Below, piece by piece: positions 51,222 to 59,359 of a DNA stretch of 64,000 nt; position 1 is the stretch's first letter; every line of letters starts with the position of its first letter. Made by a program: the position numbers and the translations under genes. Where the stretch lies: positions 1 through 64,000 of IMG/VR virus record IMGVR_UViG_3300028197_000982; one strand, written 5' to 3'. Below the pieces are notes generated by a model, which did not search any database, was not told where the DNA came from, and saw only the letters and a list, made by a program, of their open reading frames with translations. The stretch is from a virus.

Positions 51222-51378
51222 TAAACAAAGGAACTGATATTATTGGTGACTTTTAAATGGCATATAACAAGGCAAAGTATATTGGCAATACCCGGGCAAA
51301 TTAAAAATAGGCAATGCTTTGTTATGGCTTTAATTAAATAAATAACAAACAAATAAAAAAGGCAAATTAAAATGGCAA
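51222..51378 (+). promoter_or_regulatory. gp32 leader with iterated GGCAA motifs (candidate autogenous operator)
   Basis: GGCAA occurs at 51271, 51284, 51295, 51310, 51361 and 51374. The dodecamer GGCAAATTAAAA is present twice, at 51295-51306 and 51361-51372, the second copy covering the ribosome-binding region and the A of the gp32 ATG. An open frame of 15 codons (51258-51305, M-A-Y-N-K-A-K-Y-I-G...) lies in the leader and could be a leader peptide. ATAACAA near 51264 can pair with TTGTTAT near 51320. T4 gp32 represses its own translation by cooperative binding to an unstructured leader nucleated at a pseudoknot, so an analogous device is plausible. Confidence 0.5.
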
Positions 51379-52289
51379 ATGAATTCGACATTTTCAGTGT
51401 TAGCGTCAAGGACCTAGACACTGGAGACAGACCGCAAACAACAAGCGATCTTTACACACCAAAACCTGATCAAGGTTCAGACGGTACTTACCGTTCACTA
51501 ATTAGGTTTCTACCTAATGTTAAAAATCCACGCAAACCTTTCGTTCGTAAATATGTCTACTGGTTAGAAGACAGAGATGGGAACGGCTTTTACGTAGACT
51601 CACCTTCAACAGTTGGAGATAAATGTTCTGTACAGGATATGTTCTTTAAACTTAGAAATTCTGAATCTGCTGTAGACAAAAAGATGTCAGAAGGGCTAAA
51701 GCGTAGAGAAGTATTTTATGCATTAGTACAGATCGTAAAAGATCCACAAAACAGAGATCTTGAAGGTCAGGTTAAAATCATGAAATTTGGTTATAAAATT
51801 AAAACCAAAATTGATGAGGAATTAAATCCACAGTTTGATGAACCAACTCAAGTATTCGATCCTTTTGAAGGAAAGAATTTTGAATTAGTAATTTCAAAGA
51901 AAGGTGGTTATCCTAACTATGATTCTTGTAAATTTCAAGGAAGTAAATCGGCAATGACGATTAACGAAGAAGCGGTAACTGCTGATGATGCAGGTAGAAC
52001 TGCTATTCTTGATTTTATTAAAGATGCTCCAGAGTTAAGTAATTTTGATTATAGACCATGGACTGATGATCAAAGAACTAAAGTAATGGGTGTTCTTTCA
52101 CAATTCAGTAATCCAGGATCTTCAATAGAAACTGTAACAAGAAAGCAATCTGCACCTGAACCTGTAAAAGCTGAAGCCGCTGCAACTAAAGTAACGGAAA
52201 CCGCAACAGCACCAGTAACAGAAACCAAAACCGAAGATTCTTCTAAGGGAGATGATTTCGATGATTTTATTAATGGATTAGACCTTTAA
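51372..52289 (+). CDS. 32: Single-stranded DNA-binding protein (gp32-like)
   Basis: 305 residues, the same size as T4 gp32 (301). Features: N-terminal basic/hydrophobic segment, a core with R-S-L-I-R-F-L-P-N-V-K-N-P, K-Y-V-Y-W-L-E-D-R-D-G, then R-R-E-V-F-Y-A-L-V-Q-I-V-K-D and G-Q-V-K-I-M-K-F-G-Y-K-I; the F-x-P-F-E-G-K-N-F segment and a Pro/Ala/Thr linker lead to an acidic C-terminus (D-D-F-D-D-F-I-N-G-L-D-L). The acidic tail is the usual gp32 protein-interaction site. The clear zinc-ligand cluster of T4 gp32 is not obvious. The long leader upstream and downstream primase support the assignment. Confidence 0.82.
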   Translation: MANEFDIFSVSVKDLDTGDRPQTTSDLYTPKPDQGSDGTYRSLIRFLPNVKNPRKPFVRKYVYWLEDRDGNGFYVDSPSTVGDKCSVQDMFFKLRNSESAVDKKMSEGLKRREVFYALVQIVKDPQNRDLEGQVKIMKFGYKIKTKIDEELNPQFDEPTQVFDPFEGKNFELVISKKGGYPNYDSCKFQGSKSAMTINEEAVTADDAGRTAILDFIKDAPELSNFDYRPWTDDQRTKVMGVLSQFSNPGSSIETVTRKQSAPEPVKAEAAATKVTETATAPVTETKTEDSSKGDDFDDFINGLDL

Positions 52290-52293
52290 TAAT

Positions 52294-53367
52294 ATGGGAA
52301 CGGAAGTAGTAATATCTTCTGAAATGAAAGCTCGGATCATCGATAAGGTGGTCCGAGTTCTTCACCTTAACCATTCTCATCCAGAAAAAAGGAGAATGTT
52401 GGAAAGTAAGGAAAGGTTAAATTTTGCATGCCCTTACTGTGGAGATTCAACAGATTCAGTAAGAAAGAAAAGAGGTAATCTTTATTGGAATAATTTACAT
52501 TTTCATTGTTACAATTGCTCCGCGCATGAAAGCTTAGATGTTTTCTTAAAAGATCATAATTTAAATTTTGAAGGTGAAGATAGAATTGATGTTCTTAATT
52601 ACATAAAAGATAACAGTAAAAACTTTTCATTAGGTGAAAGCTTAGAGTTTCATTTATTTGAAAAAGCTAACAATCTTGCATTATCTTTTGATGAAATTGC
52701 ATTAGGTTTTAATGTGTATCCAATAAACTCTTTAACTTATAGGGCATATCCATATTTAAAAAGTAGGCTATTGCATCATAAGACTGAAAAGTTTGGATAT
52801 GATCCAAGACGAAAAGAACTTTATGTCTTTAATTTAAACGGTAAAGAAAAAATTGTAGGATTCCAAGTTAGGGCATTAGATGATAACGGTGGCCCTAAAT
52901 ATAAAACATGGAATATAGAAAGGATATATGATAGATTAAAAAAACCTTTAAATGTAACCGAAGAAGAATTAGATTCTCTAAATAAAATATCAATGATTTT
53001 CGGTATACTTACAACCGATTTAAGCAGGCAGTTTACAGTGTTTGAAGGTCCTATAGATTCTTTCTTTATGACAAATACAATTGGTCTTACTGGTGTTAAA
53101 AAACAAATATTAGATTTTGATGAAATTCCAACGGTTAGGTATTTCTTTGATAATGACATGGAGGGAAAATCTAAAATGATCCAAAAACTAAAAGGCGGTA
53201 ATACTGTTTTTATGTGGGATAAGTTTTTAAAAGATTTTAGAATACCTTCTAAAAAAGTAAAAGATTTAAACGATTTAGTTATGTACGAATACAAGCATAG
53301 GACTGGGTGTTTAAATGAGTTGGATAAATATTTTACAAACAATCATTTAGATCTTATATTTATATGA
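52294..53367 (+). CDS. 61: DNA primase (gp61-like)
   Basis: 357 residues (T4 gp61 has 342). Zinc-binding domain: C46-P-Y-C49-G-D and H-C72-Y-N-C75 near the N-terminus, preceded by a helix. TOPRIM domain: F-E-G-P-I-D-S-F-F with Glu251, and Y-F-F-D-N-D-M-E-G with Asp286 and Asp288. It synthesises RNA primers at the replication fork together with a DnaB-type helicase (gp41), which is not in this window. The start is four bases after gp32. A stable hairpin lies in the first 65 bases of coding sequence (separate entry). The stop overlaps the next start (ATGA). Confidence 0.85.
   Translation: MGTEVVISSEMKARIIDKVVRVLHLNHSHPEKRRMLESKERLNFACPYCGDSTDSVRKKRGNLYWNNLHFHCYNCSAHESLDVFLKDHNLNFEGEDRIDVLNYIKDNSKNFSLGESLEFHLFEKANNLALSFDEIALGFNVYPINSLTYRAYPYLKSRLLHHKTEKFGYDPRRKELYVFNLNGKEKIVGFQVRALDDNGGPKYKTWNIERIYDRLKKPLNVTEEELDSLNKISMIFGILTTDLSRQFTVFEGPIDSFFMTNTIGLTGVKKQILDFDEIPTVRYFFDNDMEGKSKMIQKLKGGNTVFMWDKFLKDFRIPSKKVKDLNDLVMYEYKHRTGCLNELDKYFTNNHLDLIFI
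52331..52357 (+). promoter_or_regulatory. Hairpin within the start of the primase gene
   Basis: CTCGGATC (52331-52338) pairs with GGTCCGAG (52350-52357), eight pairs with one wobble and an 11-base loop. It sits 37 bases after the primase ATG, directly behind the gp32 gene. It might dampen primase expression or stabilise gp32 mRNA. There is no strong T-run. Confidence 0.4.
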
Positions 53368-53582
53368 TAAAAAATTATAATGATTTTGTGACTGAACAAT
53401 TTGATGATTTTTATGATGATTTAGAAACTTCTAAGAAAAAACTTAAATTATTTACTAAGTTTAAAAAGATTGAGACTAATGATGTAACTAGTAATTTTTC
53501 TTTACCTCAACCTAAAAAGAAATTTCAACCTAAGATTAAGAATTATAAAAAGAGTAGTAATAATAATAAAGGAATATTTTAA
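53364..53582 (+). CDS. Small leader-tagged basic protein
   Basis: 72 residues. The N-terminus M-I-K-N-Y-N-D-F-V-T-E|Q fits the capsid-targeting-like leader. The rest is acidic (FDDFYDDLETS) and then strongly basic with Pro/Lys (PKKKFQPKIKNYKKSSNNNK), suited to condensing DNA. A small basic internal head protein, like T4 IPs, is the likeliest reading. It overlaps the primase stop as ATGA and the uvsY start by one base. Confidence 0.5.
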   Translation: MIKNYNDFVTEQFDDFYDDLETSKKKLKLFTKFKKIETNDVTSNFSLPQPKKKFQPKIKNYKKSSNNNKGIF

Positions 53583-54031
53583 TGGCATTTGACGATACAC
53601 AAATAAAAGAAGCTAACGAACAGTTAGAAATTAGACTAGGATCTGATAGAACCGATTGGAAAGGAAAAATTAAAGATCTTGTTTCTAAGCTAAAAAATAT
53701 GAATGAGCTAGCCGAATGCCAAGTAAGAATGTTATCATATCGGCAAATTCTTTTAGATAAAGTAACTGATTTTAAAACTACTATATATAAAAGGAATGCT
53801 ACTTGGGATAGGTACTATAAGCAACAATATCGGGAGTATTCAATTAACTATGATGTTAAATTAACAAACGGAGAAAAGCATCAATTTATAAAAGCTGACC
53901 TTTCTTCGTTAAGACAACAAATTGATATGTTACAATCTCATATAGATTATTATTATGAATGTATTAAGACTTTAGATAATATGGCATTTGCAATAAGAAA
54001 TCGAATAAACTTAGATGACAAGGAATTTTAA
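53582..54031 (+). CDS. uvsY: Recombination mediator UvsY-like protein
   Basis: 149 residues (T4 UvsY has 137). Helical and basic; the C-terminal half has the UvsY pattern L-R-Q-Q-I-D-M-L-Q-S-H-I-D-Y-Y-Y-E-C-I-K-T-L-D-N-M-A-F-A-I-R-N-R-I. UvsY loads UvsX recombinase onto gp32-coated ssDNA. The adjacency to uvsW and the nearby gp32-like gene fit the T4 organisation, in which uvsY and uvsW are neighbours. Stops and starts overlap by one base (TAATG). The uvsX gene is not in the window. Confidence 0.7.
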   Translation: MAFDDTQIKEANEQLEIRLGSDRTDWKGKIKDLVSKLKNMNELAECQVRMLSYRQILLDKVTDFKTTIYKRNATWDRYYKQQYREYSINYDVKLTNGEKHQFIKADLSSLRQQIDMLQSHIDYYYECIKTLDNMAFAIRNRINLDDKEF

Positions 54032-55533
54032 TGGAATTATCTCTTTCTGAAAATAAAAAGTTTTTAGTAATTGATTCATGTACCGAATTGGAATATGAAC
54101 AGTTAAAATCTAGTCTTACTAAGAAAATAGAAGGGTGGCGATTCCATCCCCTAGTAAAGAAAAAGGTATGGGATGGAAATATTTCATTTATTAAAAGAAA
54201 TAAAATTCCTGCAGGATTATGGAAAGAAGTAATAGATATATGTAAACAATATGATTATCAATTTACATTAAATGGAATAACTGATATTTTTGATACTTCA
54301 ATAGATGAAGGTGTATTTAGGTTATGGGTAGATGAATTCTTTTGTAACTCCGAGATTAAGCCTCGTGATTATCAGATAAATGCTGCAATTAAAATTTTAA
54401 AATATAGGAGATGTTTAGCAGAGTTGGCAACTTCCGCCGGTAAAACACTAATCTCATTTATGGTAGTAGCTTACATGATGGAGCAATTAGGAAAGAAGAA
54501 AATTTTAATGATCGTACCTAATGTAAGTTTAGTAGTTCAGGCAAGTGGAGATTTTGAAGAATATAATAAAGGCAGGGTACCTATTAAGATTCAACAAATT
54601 TATGCAGGTGTTAAATTAAGAAAGAGTTCTAATATGGTTATTGGTACTTATCAATCATTAACTAAAAAAGATGAAAAATACTTTAGTCAATTTGATGCCG
54701 TTTTTGTTGATGAAACTCACAAAGCAAAAGCTAATTCAATTCAAAAGATAATGGATAAATGTTGGCATTGTGATTATAGATTTGGGTTAAGTGGAACTAT
54801 TCCTAAAAGAGGAACGGTGAATAGGTTAAGTCTAATGTCTGCAATGGGTCCTTTAGTAACCCAAGTAAAGGCTTCACATTTACAAGAAGAAGGGTTTATA
54901 GCAAAATGTAAAGTATTACAGATCCACATGGACTATGCAACCGATGCACAGAAGGAGGCATTCTCGTCTTTGTCTAAAAACCCATATGATAAACAAAAAT
55001 TATTTAGCTTAGAACAAAATTTTATTAATGAAAGTGAAAAAAGACTAGATTTTGTTTGCCAAGTAATAAAAAAATCCACATCTAATTCATTAGTGTTATT
55101 TCATAAAATTGCATACGGTGAAAAATTATATAAAAAACTTAGAACAATAACAGATAAGAAAGTATATTATGTAGATGGTTCTGTTAAGTCTGATTTTAGA
55201 GAAGAGTTTAAAAAGAGAATGGAAAAGAATGATGATGTTATAATAGTAGCCTCATACGGTACTTTTTCTACAGGTATATCAATTAAAAATATTCATAACA
55301 TATTTTTTACAGAAAGTTTTAAATCTGAGGTGATTATTAGACAATCTATCGGTAGAGGATTACGAACACACAAAAATAAAGATGTTGTAAAAATATATGA
55401 CTTTATTGACGATTTTAGATATAAAGCAGAAGAGCATGACTGGGTAAATTATATTTATAGGCATGGAATGGAGAGAAGAAAAATTTATAAAGAGGAAAAG
55501 TTTCCTTTTGATGTACAAAACGTCAGATACTAA
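54031..55533 (+). CDS. uvsW: UvsW-like SF2 helicase
   Basis: 500 residues. SF2 motifs in order: Q-like/Walker A A-T-S-A-G-K-T (Lys138, Thr139); Ia M-I-V-P-N-V-S-L-V-V-Q; motif II V-D-E-T-H (226-230), where T4 UvsW has a DExH box; motif III G-L-S-G-T; motif V Y-G-T-F-S-T-G-I-S; motif VI Q-S-I-G-R-G-L-R (438-445). An N-terminal small domain (1-110) contains W-R-F-H-P-L-V-K-K-K-V-W-D-G-N. UvsW unwinds R-loops, regresses forks and drives the switch from origin- to recombination-dependent replication. It overlaps uvsY by one base. Confidence 0.87.
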   Translation: MELSLSENKKFLVIDSCTELEYEQLKSSLTKKIEGWRFHPLVKKKVWDGNISFIKRNKIPAGLWKEVIDICKQYDYQFTLNGITDIFDTSIDEGVFRLWVDEFFCNSEIKPRDYQINAAIKILKYRRCLAELATSAGKTLISFMVVAYMMEQLGKKKILMIVPNVSLVVQASGDFEEYNKGRVPIKIQQIYAGVKLRKSSNMVIGTYQSLTKKDEKYFSQFDAVFVDETHKAKANSIQKIMDKCWHCDYRFGLSGTIPKRGTVNRLSLMSAMGPLVTQVKASHLQEEGFIAKCKVLQIHMDYATDAQKEAFSSLSKNPYDKQKLFSLEQNFINESEKRLDFVCQVIKKSTSNSLVLFHKIAYGEKLYKKLRTITDKKVYYVDGSVKSDFREEFKKRMEKNDDVIIVASYGTFSTGISIKNIHNIFFTESFKSEVIIRQSIGRGLRTHKNKDVVKIYDFIDDFRYKAEEHDWVNYIYRHGMERRKIYKEEKFPFDVQNVRY

Positions 55534-55559
55534 TATAGAATATCTTTCTCATGAGAGAT

Positions 55560-55569
55560 GGATATATAA
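55560..55569 (+). promoter_or_regulatory. Putative late promoter element
   Basis: GGATATATAA, a one-base variant, begins 37 bases before ATG 55597. Inverted repeat TATCTTT (55541-55547) and AAAGATA (55584-55590) flanks it. TCTCATGAGA, a perfect palindrome, lies just upstream. Confidence 0.45.
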
Positions 55570-55596
55570 AAAAAGAATCAAAAAAAGATAATTATA

Positions 55597-57120
55597 ATGA
55601 AACCAATTAAAAAGTTTTCAATGATGACTAAAGCCGAAGATTCAATTAATGAATCGGCAGATGTTAATCACGATGCAGTAATGGATCTCGTTAAAAAGAT
55701 GGGTTACGATAGCGTTGACGAATTAAAGAAAGAAAAAAATCTATTAAGTAAATTAGAAGGTTTACTAAAAGATGTTTCCCCAAAACAAGATATATCTGAA
55801 GATGAGCTAGAAGAAGATCGTGCCGAAGATATAGCCGACGAGGTTAAGAAAAAAGGTACTCCTAAATCTTTAGAAGCCGAAGAAGAAAAAGAAGAAGATA
55901 AAGTTGGTGCAGAAGGCGAAGTCGCTGAAGACGAGGAAATGGAAGATGATGATTTAGTTACTAAAGATCAAGAAATTACTAAAGAAGTTCCTGCTGAAGC
56001 TGATGAAGTAGAAGATGAAGATGGTGTTGAGGTTGCTGCTGAGGAAGAAGAAACTCCAGCTGCTACTCGAAGAATTATGGCATTTGAAGATTTCATTAAA
56101 GAAAAAGAAGTTACAATAAATAAGAATGTCAAATATCACGATGATGATGAAGAGAAAGAAGACTACTCTGTTGTTGCTGCATCTGCCGATGCTATTTCTG
56201 AAGATGATGAAGAAGAAGGCAAGGATGATGAAAAGAAAGGTGATGAGTTAGAAGATAAAGGAGATAAGAAAGTTGATTCTGAAGACGATAAAGAAAAGGA
56301 AGATCATTACAAAGGTGCTGTTAAATCTGATGACTCTGAAATTGACGCATTAAAGAAAGATGTTAAATACGATAAAGAAGAAGAAGATGATGATGATGAC
56401 GATGACGATAAGAATGAATCAAGAATTATGTCATTCTCAAACTTCGTAACAGAAGCTTATGATGTAGATGAAGACAGAGCTGATGATATTGAGGACGAAC
56501 TTAAAAAGAAAGGTACTCCTAAATCTTTAGAAGACGAAAAAGATGAATCCGTTGAAGAAGGTGTTGGTGAAGTAATTACTAAAGTAGAAGGTGATGAAAT
56601 TGCTGATGAAGAAGCAGGTGATGATGGTCTTGCTATTCCTGCAGAAAAAGGTGACGGTTCTGAAACTGCTGCTGGTATCGCTGGAGATATAATGGATATG
56701 GGTAAAGTAAAAGTTCAACCTGAATCAAAAGGTGAAGAATTAGTTACTAAAGACCAAAACGTTACAACTGAAGTAAAAGGTGAAGCTGACGATCTTAAGG
56801 ATGCTACTGAAGTTCCTGCAGAAATGGGCGATGGTTCTGAATCTGCCGCAGGTATTGCTGGAGACATAATGAATATGGGTAAAGTAAAAGCTCAGCCTGA
56901 AGCAAAAGGTGCTGCACTAGTTGGAGAAGCTAAGATTAATGAAAAGGATATTACTTCTGCTGATGAATTTAAAGAATATGCAATGGCAATTCTAAAAGAT
57001 GCATTCGGAGATGATTTTGATGAAACTAAAGCAACTGAAACTGCTGATGGTTTACTTAAGAAGTATGGTGAAGATTACGGCGCAATGGTCGGAGCTTTAC
57101 AATCTACTATGGGATCATAA
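55597..57120 (+). CDS. Highly acidic repeat protein with three leader-like motifs (head core/internal candidate)
   Basis: 507 residues, dominated by Asp, Glu and Lys. It starts M-K-P-I-K-K-F-S-M-M with S-I-N-E19|S, then contains R-I-M-A-F-E-D-F-I-K-E (Met161) and R-I-M-S-F-S-N-F-V-T-E|A (Met278), two internal copies of the leader motif. Two sets of internal repeats: D-R-A-[ED]-D-I followed by K-K-K-G-T-P-K-S-L-E (near residues 74 and 290); and G-D-G-S-E-[TS]-A-A-G-I-A-G-D-I-M followed by G-K-V-K (near 354 and 409). The high acidity recalls T4 core proteins gp22 and gp67, which the prohead protease reduces to small peptides. A scaffold/internal-peptide precursor is the leading idea. Confidence 0.6.
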   Translation: MKPIKKFSMMTKAEDSINESADVNHDAVMDLVKKMGYDSVDELKKEKNLLSKLEGLLKDVSPKQDISEDELEEDRAEDIADEVKKKGTPKSLEAEEEKEEDKVGAEGEVAEDEEMEDDDLVTKDQEITKEVPAEADEVEDEDGVEVAAEEEETPAATRRIMAFEDFIKEKEVTINKNVKYHDDDEEKEDYSVVAASADAISEDDEEEGKDDEKKGDELEDKGDKKVDSEDDKEKEDHYKGAVKSDDSEIDALKKDVKYDKEEEDDDDDDDDKNESRIMSFSNFVTEAYDVDEDRADDIEDELKKKGTPKSLEDEKDESVEEGVGEVITKVEGDEIADEEAGDDGLAIPAEKGDGSETAAGIAGDIMDMGKVKVQPESKGEELVTKDQNVTTEVKGEADDLKDATEVPAEMGDGSESAAGIAGDIMNMGKVKAQPEAKGAALVGEAKINEKDITSADEFKEYAMAILKDAFGDDFDETKATETADGLLKKYGEDYGAMVGALQSTMGS

Positions 57121-57151
57121 CAAATCAATATAAATTATAAAAAACAAAATT

Positions 57152-57916
57152 ATGAAAACAATACTAAATTTTTCGGAATTTGTAAATGAAAATTTAAATG
57201 AAGAATCATTTTCTGATTTTAACAAGTCTTCTGGTTTTAAAATGGATTCTAAAGCTAAAAGTACATTAAAAAAATTAAATGTAAATCCTACAAAGTTAAA
57301 GGATGCATTTGATGATTACAGTAAAATCATGAAATACTTAGATTCCAATGGTAAAAAGATTGGTACTGTATCAATACCTAACCCAGGAAGTAAATCAAAT
57401 CCTGAATTTATGTATACTGTTTATGATACTGATATGTATGGCAAAGTATTAACAGGCGATGGAGATTCAGTATTTATTGAAATGGTAAAGGAATCACTTA
57501 ATGAAGGTGAATTTCCATCTTGGGTTGATAAAGGTAGAGTAGACTCTCTCAAAGATATGTTTGCTTATATTGGTGGTGATATTCAAAATGCTGATGGTTC
57601 AGAGCTAACAGTAGCTGATGTTAATAAAAATTACAAACCAGCTTTAAAATATCTAGGAGTAAGATCTATTGATGATATGGGTATGATTGCAAGTTCAATT
57701 GATAATGATGATATGTTTGATGGTGCTGATGCAATAGATAAACAAATGAAAAGTTCTAACTTTCTTGGAGATGATAGAGGAAAGGGAATGAATCCAACTC
57801 CATACACTGCTGCATATAAAGGAATGGTAGGAGATATGAAAGTAATTATAACTCAAGATATTAATGGAGAAAATACTTTTGTATTTGCTGCAACCAAAGG
57901 AGGAAAACTTAAATAA
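57152..57916 (+). CDS. Leader-tagged putative internal head protein
   Basis: 254 residues. The N-terminus M-K-T-I-L-N-F-S-E-F-V-N-E matches the capsid-targeting-like leader, with a second N-L-N-E|E at 14-18 and a third good site S-L-N-E118|G in mid-protein. The region up to 118 contains a strand-rich module (GTVSIPNPGSKSNPEFMYTVYD); after it comes a helical module (V-D-S-L-K-D-M-F-A-Y-I-G-G, K-Y-L-G-V-R-S-I-D-D-M-G) and a last pair of strands (DMKVIITQDINGENTFVF). Protease cutting at Glu118 would split it into two domains. No enzyme family recognised. It is followed by three bases and then the ligase-like gene. Confidence 0.55.
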   Translation: MKTILNFSEFVNENLNEESFSDFNKSSGFKMDSKAKSTLKKLNVNPTKLKDAFDDYSKIMKYLDSNGKKIGTVSIPNPGSKSNPEFMYTVYDTDMYGKVLTGDGDSVFIEMVKESLNEGEFPSWVDKGRVDSLKDMFAYIGGDIQNADGSELTVADVNKNYKPALKYLGVRSIDDMGMIASSIDNDDMFDGADAIDKQMKSSNFLGDDRGKGMNPTPYTAAYKGMVGDMKVIITQDINGENTFVFAATKGGKLK

Positions 57917-57919
57917 AAC

Positions 57920-59191
57920 ATGAAACATATAAAATTGTTTGAAGAGTGGCTGACTGACAAAAGTCAGCCATTTTTGTTTGAAGGTGGTGCCGCTGGCCAC
58001 ATGGCTCACCCATTTGATGATAAGGATTTAACCTTTGGTGATTTTAAGGCAATGATAGATTCTGGTCTTAGAGGTGAATTAAACTTTGAAGAAGATGCTA
58101 CTGAAAAGACTGATGGGCAAAATGCATTTGCTACTATTCAAGACGGTGAAGTTAAATTTGCAAGAAACAAAACAGAGTTAAAGAATCCAATGACTCTTTC
58201 TGAATTTAAGAATAAATTTGAAGGGCATCCTAGTAAATTAGTACAAGATACTTTTCAATTTGCCGCACAAGATTTAGCTAGGTTACTAATGAACCTTTCA
58301 CCAGCTGACCAAGAAAAGTATTTTAAGAATGGAAAAGACTTTATGAACATGGAGTTAATCTATTCACAAAACCCTAATGTTATTCATTATGATACAGACG
58401 TTATTCAATTTCATGGTATAAAGGAAACTGATGGAAATGGAAATATTACAGGTACTAATAATAAACCTGCAAAAGAAATTGCAGATATACTTAAAAAGGT
58501 TGAATCTGATATTGGTAAAACGTTTAAAATAATTCCACCTAGAGCTATCAAATTACAAAAGGATTTAGATTTTACTACAAACAAGAAAAGATTTATTAAT
58601 CAAGTTAATGCTTTAGAAAAAAGATACGGTTTAACTGATAGTGATGAAGTTGCTAAATATCACGAAATGTGGTGGAGGGAAATGATAGACAAACAGTTTC
58701 CAAAATTATCACAGGATGTAAAAGAAGGCTTACTTAAGAGATGGGCGTATGGAGATAAGAAGAGTTTAAACATGAGATCTCTTGCTAAACAAATTGGACC
58801 TAAGGAGGCTGCGGTGGTTAAAAAGTTTGATAAAGAAGATGTTGCTAAAAAGTATAAAGAAAACATTAGACCTTTTGAAGATCTGTTCTTAGAACTAGGA
58901 TCTGTAATTCTTAAAAATGCATCTGACTTTTTAGCGGTTAACCCGTCCGATGAAGCACAAAGACTAAGATCTCAAATACAAACAGCAGGGAGCAAGATTA
59001 AAAAGACTGGCGGTGCTGACCAAGTAAGAAGAGTAGAAGCTGAATTAGCAAGGCTTGATAGAATTGGTGGAATAGAATCCATATTTCCAACCGAAGGGAT
59101 AGTATTTAAATATAAAGGAAAAATTTACAAACTTACCGGTACATTTGCTGCAATTAATCAGCTATTAGGTATCATTAAGTACGGTAGATAA
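57920..59191 (+). CDS. Leader-tagged ligase-like covalent nucleotidyltransferase
   Basis: 423 residues. Leader M-K-H-I-K-L-F-E-E-W-L-T-D, then F-L-F-E21|G-G-A-A-G, a candidate protease site. Nucleotidyltransferase motifs: I, E-K-T-D-G-Q-N with Lys63; III/IIIa, M-N-M-E-L-I-Y and D-V-I-Q-F-H-G; IV, T-E-G-I-V-F-K; V, I-Y-K-L-T-G. The conserved G-G-A-A-G-H-M-A-H-P-F block precedes motif I. The mature protein after Glu21 would keep Lys63. The N-terminal catalytic core is thus followed by a helical region (200-345) inserted between motifs III and IV, unusual for ligases. DNA versus RNA substrate cannot be told from sequence. A head-packaged ligase would be injected with the genome. Confidence 0.65.
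   Translation: MKHIKLFEEWLTDKSQPFLFEGGAAGHMAHPFDDKDLTFGDFKAMIDSGLRGELNFEEDATEKTDGQNAFATIQDGEVKFARNKTELKNPMTLSEFKNKFEGHPSKLVQDTFQFAAQDLARLLMNLSPADQEKYFKNGKDFMNMELIYSQNPNVIHYDTDVIQFHGIKETDGNGNITGTNNKPAKEIADILKKVESDIGKTFKIIPPRAIKLQKDLDFTTNKKRFINQVNALEKRYGLTDSDEVAKYHEMWWREMIDKQFPKLSQDVKEGLLKRWAYGDKKSLNMRSLAKQIGPKEAAVVKKFDKEDVAKKYKENIRPFEDLFLELGSVILKNASDFLAVNPSDEAQRLRSQIQTAGSKIKKTGGADQVRRVEAELARLDRIGGIESIFPTEGIVFKYKGKIYKLTGTFAAINQLLGIIKYGR
57947..57979 (+). terminator. Terminator-like hairpin inside the start of the ligase-like gene
   Basis: TGGCTGACT (57947-57955) pairs perfectly with AGTCAGCCA (57962-57970), nine pairs with a six-base loop, and is followed by T-rich sequence (57971-57979). It lies within codons 10-18 of the gene at 57920 and 31 bases after the stop of the upstream gene, the usual place for a terminator. 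It may act as an attenuator between the two genes. Confidence 0.55.
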
Positions 59192-59252
59192 AATAGTAGA
59201 TACACCTATATAGATCACCTGTATTAAGAGTTAATATTTGTAGTATTTGTAT

Positions 59253-59308
59253 ATACTCTGAAAGTAGTAGAGTATGATAAAGGATAGGTATGTGCTGTCC
59301 TTTTTTTT
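59253..59308 (+). terminator. Tandem hairpins with rho-independent terminator
   Basis: In the 168-base gap 59192-59359: ATACTCT (59253-59259) pairs with AGAGTAT (59269-59275), then AAGGATA (59280-59286) pairs with TGTCCTT (59296-59302, one wobble), followed by eight T (59301-59308). The second hairpin is a typical terminator; the first may stabilise the 3' end. No gene is seen in the rest of the gap, except the promoter-like element at 59328. Confidence 0.75.
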
Positions 59309-59327
59309 ATATAGCTATTTAACTAAA

Positions 59328-59337
59328 GAATATATAA
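59328..59337 (+). promoter_or_regulatory. Putative late promoter element
   Basis: GAATATATAA begins 32 bases before ATG 59360, directly after the terminator. Confidence 0.55.
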
Positions 59338-59359
59338 ATTGACAATATAAAATAAGCAA

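Noticed and set aside
52821-53342. 173-residue antisense frame in the primase gene
   Set aside because: Opposite a motif-complete primase, no start-site signals, and composition of a shadow frame.
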